From NCBI GenBank assembly GCA_024695935.1, contig JAILHH010000010.1, forward strand, positions 1 to 44,071: 44,071 nt of DNA, read 5' to 3'. Under the pieces are notes generated by a model, which saw nothing but the letters and a program-made list of their open reading frames with translations, was not told where the DNA came from and did not search any database. This DNA is from Acetatifactor sp. (GTDB taxonomy: Bacteria; Bacillota; Clostridia; Lachnospirales; Lachnospiraceae). The position numbers were made by a program, and so were the translations under genes. This document shows, one piece after another, positions 41,614 to 44,071 of this stretch (position 1 is its first letter; each line of letters opens with the position of its first letter).

Positions 41614-42878
41614 TGAGAGAAAGAACAGTTTTAGGATTAAATTTAAAATATTCAAGAACAGCTATTATCGCTGCCATTCTTGCTTTTGTAACTCTGTTTA
41701 TTCCCTATGCCCGTGTTGAATCCGATTCATATACGGCAGTTTCTCTGATGACTAAGCTTTTGTCCACCGGAGAGGGGCTTGGCAGATTTGTGATGGTCAT
41801 CATGGTCCTTGGAAATATCCTCGGATGCATCATGGCAGTTGTAAATCTCATCAAACCCACCAAGGTCGGTTACAGAGTATGGGTTGTTTTTTCAAGTGTT
41901 GCTCTTGCAGCATACGCAGTTCTTTTGTTTGTCACGAAGGCTGCAGTTGACGGAAAGGGAATCTTTACCGCAAGGTTTTTGGTTAAGTATTTCTCCTTCG
42001 GATTCTGGTGCGGACTTATATTCACACTTTTTGCTCTGTGGTATGTATTAAAGACAGCAAAGATCAATCCCGGATATGTGGTATTGGTGGTACTTACGAT
42101 AATCTGGCTCTTCCCTATTTCATGGATATTACTTACATCCTTCAGAGAAGAGGGCGGATTCTATGTAGGCTACTTTATCCCTCATAATTTTACATTAGAC
42201 AATTACCTTAACCTGTTTAAGTCAACCAGTGTTATTCCTTTTGCCAGATGGTGGATCAATACATTTGTTGTTGCGGCATGTCTGTGCGTCTTCAACACAT
42301 TGATCATCCTCGGAACCAGCTACGTTTTGAGCCGTACACGTTTCGCGGGAAGACATAACCTGATGAAGGGTATGATGATCATCGGTATGTTCCCCGGATT
42401 CATGTCAATGGTTGCTGTTTACAATATCTTAAAGGGTATCGGTATCAACAGAAACCTGGGTGCTCTTATCCTGGTAGGTGTAGCAGGTGCGGCAATGGGA
42501 TATTACATCTGTAAGGGATTCTTTGATACTATCCCCAAGTCCATGGATGAGGCAGCTATCATCGACGGTGCAACAAGATGGCAGATCTTTGTAAAGATCA
42601 CCATACCTCTTGCAAAGCCCATCGTTATCTATACAGCACTTACATCTTTCCTCGGAACCTGGTCAGATTACATCTTCCCCAGTATGCTCCTTGGAGACAA
42701 GCAGTCATCCTACACCGTAGCCATCGGTCTTAAGTGGCTCACCGATTTCCAGAGAATCGACAGCTACTATACACAGTTTGCTGCAGGTGCCGTGATGGTT
42801 GCAGTGCCCATCGTGATCCTCTTTATCGCTCTTCAGAGATTCTATGTTGAGGGTCTTTCAGGATCGGTTAAAGGCTAA
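41613..42878 (+). CDS. malG: Maltodextrin ABC transporter permease, MalG type, with N-terminal extension
   Basis: A 421-residue permease. The core resembles MalG from about residue 150: VVLTIIWLFPISWILLTSFR, then the cytoplasmic EAA loop IPKSMDEAAIIDGATRWQIF, and it ends in the usual EGLSGSVKG tail. Ahead of it lie about 145 extra residues with four hydrophobic segments, about half as long again as a usual MalG. The start ATG overlaps the stop of malF (TAATG), so translation is coupled. A terminator follows. Confidence 0.9.
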   Translation: MRERTVLGLNLKYSRTAIIAAILAFVTLFIPYARVESDSYTAVSLMTKLLSTGEGLGRFVMVIMVLGNILGCIMAVVNLIKPTKVGYRVWVVFSSVALAAYAVLLFVTKAAVDGKGIFTARFLVKYFSFGFWCGLIFTLFALWYVLKTAKINPGYVVLVVLTIIWLFPISWILLTSFREEGGFYVGYFIPHNFTLDNYLNLFKSTSVIPFARWWINTFVVAACLCVFNTLIILGTSYVLSRTRFAGRHNLMKGMMIIGMFPGFMSMVAVYNILKGIGINRNLGALILVGVAGAAMGYYICKGFFDTIPKSMDEAAIIDGATRWQIFVKITIPLAKPIVIYTALTSFLGTWSDYIFPSMLLGDKQSSYTVAIGLKWLTDFQRIDSYYTQFAAGAVMVAVPIVILFIALQRFYVEGLSGSVKG

Positions 42879-42939
42879 TTTAATAAGCATGTTATTTCCA
42901 CATTACCATTACCCCTGTGGATATTAATATGAACATGAG

Positions 42940-42974
42940 ACCCCTTTTGCTTTTGCAGGAGGGGTTTTGTGATA
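42940..42974 (+). terminator. Terminator of the importer operon
   Basis: Arms CCCCTTTTGC and GCAGGAGGGG (two G-U pairs) around TTTT, followed by TTTTG. Confidence 0.82.
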
Positions 42975-43047
42975 GCGTGGATATTTTGAATTTTCTTTTG
43001 AAGTTTTTTGTTGATTTTTCAGATTTTTTTACGGAAAACGGCAAGGG

Positions 43048-43076
43048 TTGAGAATTCGGTCTGACAGTGGTATAAT
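43048..43076 (+). promoter_or_regulatory. Promoter of the FliD-like gene
   Basis: TTGAGA at 43048, 17-base spacer, TATAAT at 43071. It is sigma-A-like, and I see no sigma-28 motif. Confidence 0.68.
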
Positions 43077-43137
43077 ATGATCAGTAAAGAGTACAAATGC
43101 GGACAAGGAGGTCCATTTATACAGGGAGGTAGCTGCT

Positions 43138-43839
43138 ATGAGTATTTCATTTACACCCAAAAACGATTATTCTTTTTTATTTAAGAGCATGAACAGTTCT
43201 TCGGGCAATTCATTTTCAGGCCTGACAGGTCTTTTGTCCGAATACAATTCAATAAAGAGCGGAAATTACGGTAAGCTGATGAAGGCTTACTACAATACAA
43301 AGACTTCCGACGAGGTAAAGAGTCTTGCTTCCGATAAGACTGTAAACAAGGATTCAAAGGCCCTTGCAAAGGTAAGTACGTATGCGGATTCCCTTAAGGA
43401 TGCGGCAGATGATCTGCTTGAAGCCGATTACGACAAGGTTTCCAAAGACGAGCTTTATTCGCTTGCCTCAAAGTATGTGGAAAAATACAACTCGGTTGTA
43501 AACTCTTCAAAGGATGTTACCCAGTCATCCATTGTGGCAAGGTCCAACAATCTCTCGGCAAATACTTCATCGTATTCAAAGAAGCTTTCCGCCATCGGTA
43601 TTACTGCAGATGACAAGGGAAATCTCTCCATTGATGAAAAGGCATTTAAGGCTGCGGATACTTCCAAAGTAAAAGACCTCTTCGGAACAACAGGGTCTTA
43701 TGGATATGCGGCATCGGCTCAGGCATCCCTCATCGGTTTTTCCGCAGAAAACGCCATGACGGTTCAGGGCCTTTATAATTCAAACGGTAATGCATTTTCT
43801 ACTGATACGACAGGAAGTCTCTTCAATACATTTTTCTAA
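43138..43839 (+). CDS. Small FliD-like surface or flagellar protein
   Basis: A 233-residue protein rich in Ser, Lys and Asn, without Cys or Trp and without a signal peptide. The segment LSAIGITADDKGNLSIDEKAF followed by VKDLF at about residues 150-182 matches the pattern near the C-terminus of flagellar cap protein FliD. The predicted helices and low aromatic content also fit flagellar secretion. Full-length FliD is more than twice as long, so this would be a stand-alone C-terminal module. GGGAGGT precedes the ATG. No other flagellar gene is visible, so the function is a guess from one motif. Confidence 0.6.
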   Translation: MSISFTPKNDYSFLFKSMNSSSGNSFSGLTGLLSEYNSIKSGNYGKLMKAYYNTKTSDEVKSLASDKTVNKDSKALAKVSTYADSLKDAADDLLEADYDKVSKDELYSLASKYVEKYNSVVNSSKDVTQSSIVARSNNLSANTSSYSKKLSAIGITADDKGNLSIDEKAFKAADTSKVKDLFGTTGSYGYAASAQASLIGFSAENAMTVQGLYNSNGNAFSTDTTGSLFNTFF

Positions 43840-43885
43840 ACAGAATTTATAACACCCCGGTTGTTATTACATCATGGGTGTTATT

Positions 43886-43919
43886 ATGCCCCGGGTGATT
43901 TTCATTCGGGGTATTTTTT
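43886..43919 (+). terminator. Terminator after the FliD-like gene
   Basis: Arms CCCCG and CGGGG with an inner TGA/TCA pair, followed by six T residues. Just before it, at 43849-43884, is another hairpin with arms ATAACACCC and GGGTGTTAT. Confidence 0.85.
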
Positions 43920-44071
43920 ACTTTATACGAGGAAATTGCTTCGCATTCCTATAAAGTAAAAAGCGCTCCGCTATGGATGCGCACTCTGCGCACATCGCAC
44001 TTCGTGCGAGAGTATCATGTTGACTGTCGTCAACCGCGCTCGGCGCGAGCATGTCGCAAGCGACATGCTTT
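43920..44071. repeat. Run of at least seven short perfect hairpins
   Basis: Consecutive inverted repeats: 43920-43957 (ACTTTATA/TATAAAGT), 43962-43972 (AGCG/CGCT), 43978-43992 (TGCGCA twice), 43995-44009 (TCGCAC/GTGCGA), 44019-44034 (GTTGAC/GTCAAC), 44035-44047 (CGCGC/GCGCG) and 44049-44068 (GCATGTCGC/GCGACATGC). Most have loops of 2-4 bases. No long open frame crosses it, and it continues past the window edge. The last unit is identical to that at 23397-23420. Confidence 0.8.

Noticed and set aside
43920-44071. CRISPR array
   Set aside because: The units differ in sequence and length, there is no constant repeat with variable spacers, and no cas gene is nearby.

Overview
The window looks like chromosomal DNA from an anaerobic, motile Firmicute of the Lachnospiraceae, most like Butyrivibrio/Pseudobutyrivibrio. 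This rests on moderate GC, strong GGAGG-type ribosome binding sites, a c-di-GMP-I riboswitch, a DUF3842 gene, two methyl-accepting chemotaxis proteins, a large membrane-anchored surface polysaccharidase and a maltodextrin locus with LacI control. I see no rRNA, tRNA, CRISPR array, transposase or phage gene. The genus is an inference from gene content, not a measurement.

Layout. 1-5.3 kb: the end of a SAM methyltransferase gene, a YczE-like membrane protein, a chemoreceptor gene behind a c-di-GMP-I riboswitch with its own terminator, and a single-frame fusion of an MntP manganese exporter to a ZIP metal transporter. 5.3-12.3 kb: a tightly packed nonulosonic-acid (pseudaminic-acid-type) operon with pseF, pseI, an ATP-grasp ligase, a DegT-like PLP enzyme, a PseG-like hydrolase, a sialyltransferase-like transferase and a GT2 glycosyltransferase. 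Most of it is clearly more AT-rich than its surroundings, and pseB, pseC and pseH are missing. 12.4-25.2 kb: housekeeping and signalling genes, namely a CAT/E2-like acyltransferase, a small surface protein, DegV, a sodium:solute symporter, a dCache chemoreceptor, MsrA, a membrane protein of unknown role, PncB, an MFS transporter, DUF3842 and a 7-TM diguanylate cyclase.

25.5-42.9 kb is an alpha-glucan region. A 1386-residue surface beta-helix protein resembling GH87 alpha-1,3-glucanase/mycodextranase relatives is followed by malQ, a lipoprotein GH13 amylase, a LacI-type regulator, a cytoplasmic GH13 neopullulanase-like enzyme, a GH31 alpha-glucosidase and a maltodextrin ABC importer (binding protein and two permeases, no ATPase). 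Five similar inverted repeats built on GTTAA...TTAAC lie at promoters or starts of these units, three of them just downstream of well-formed sigma-A promoters, so one local LacI regulon is likely. The working model is: glucan cut at the surface, oligosaccharides imported by the ABC system, then trimmed in the cytoplasm by GH13, GH77 and GH31 enzymes.

The window ends with a FliD-like small protein and a dense run of short perfect hairpins. One of these, 24 nt long, recurs identically at 23.4 kb. The items most worth following are the unusual nonulosonic-acid gene set with its ATP-grasp/PLP pair and internal composition switch, the MntP-ZIP fusion, the riboswitch-controlled chemoreceptor, the LacI regulon coupled to a GH87-like surface protein, and the hairpin arrays.
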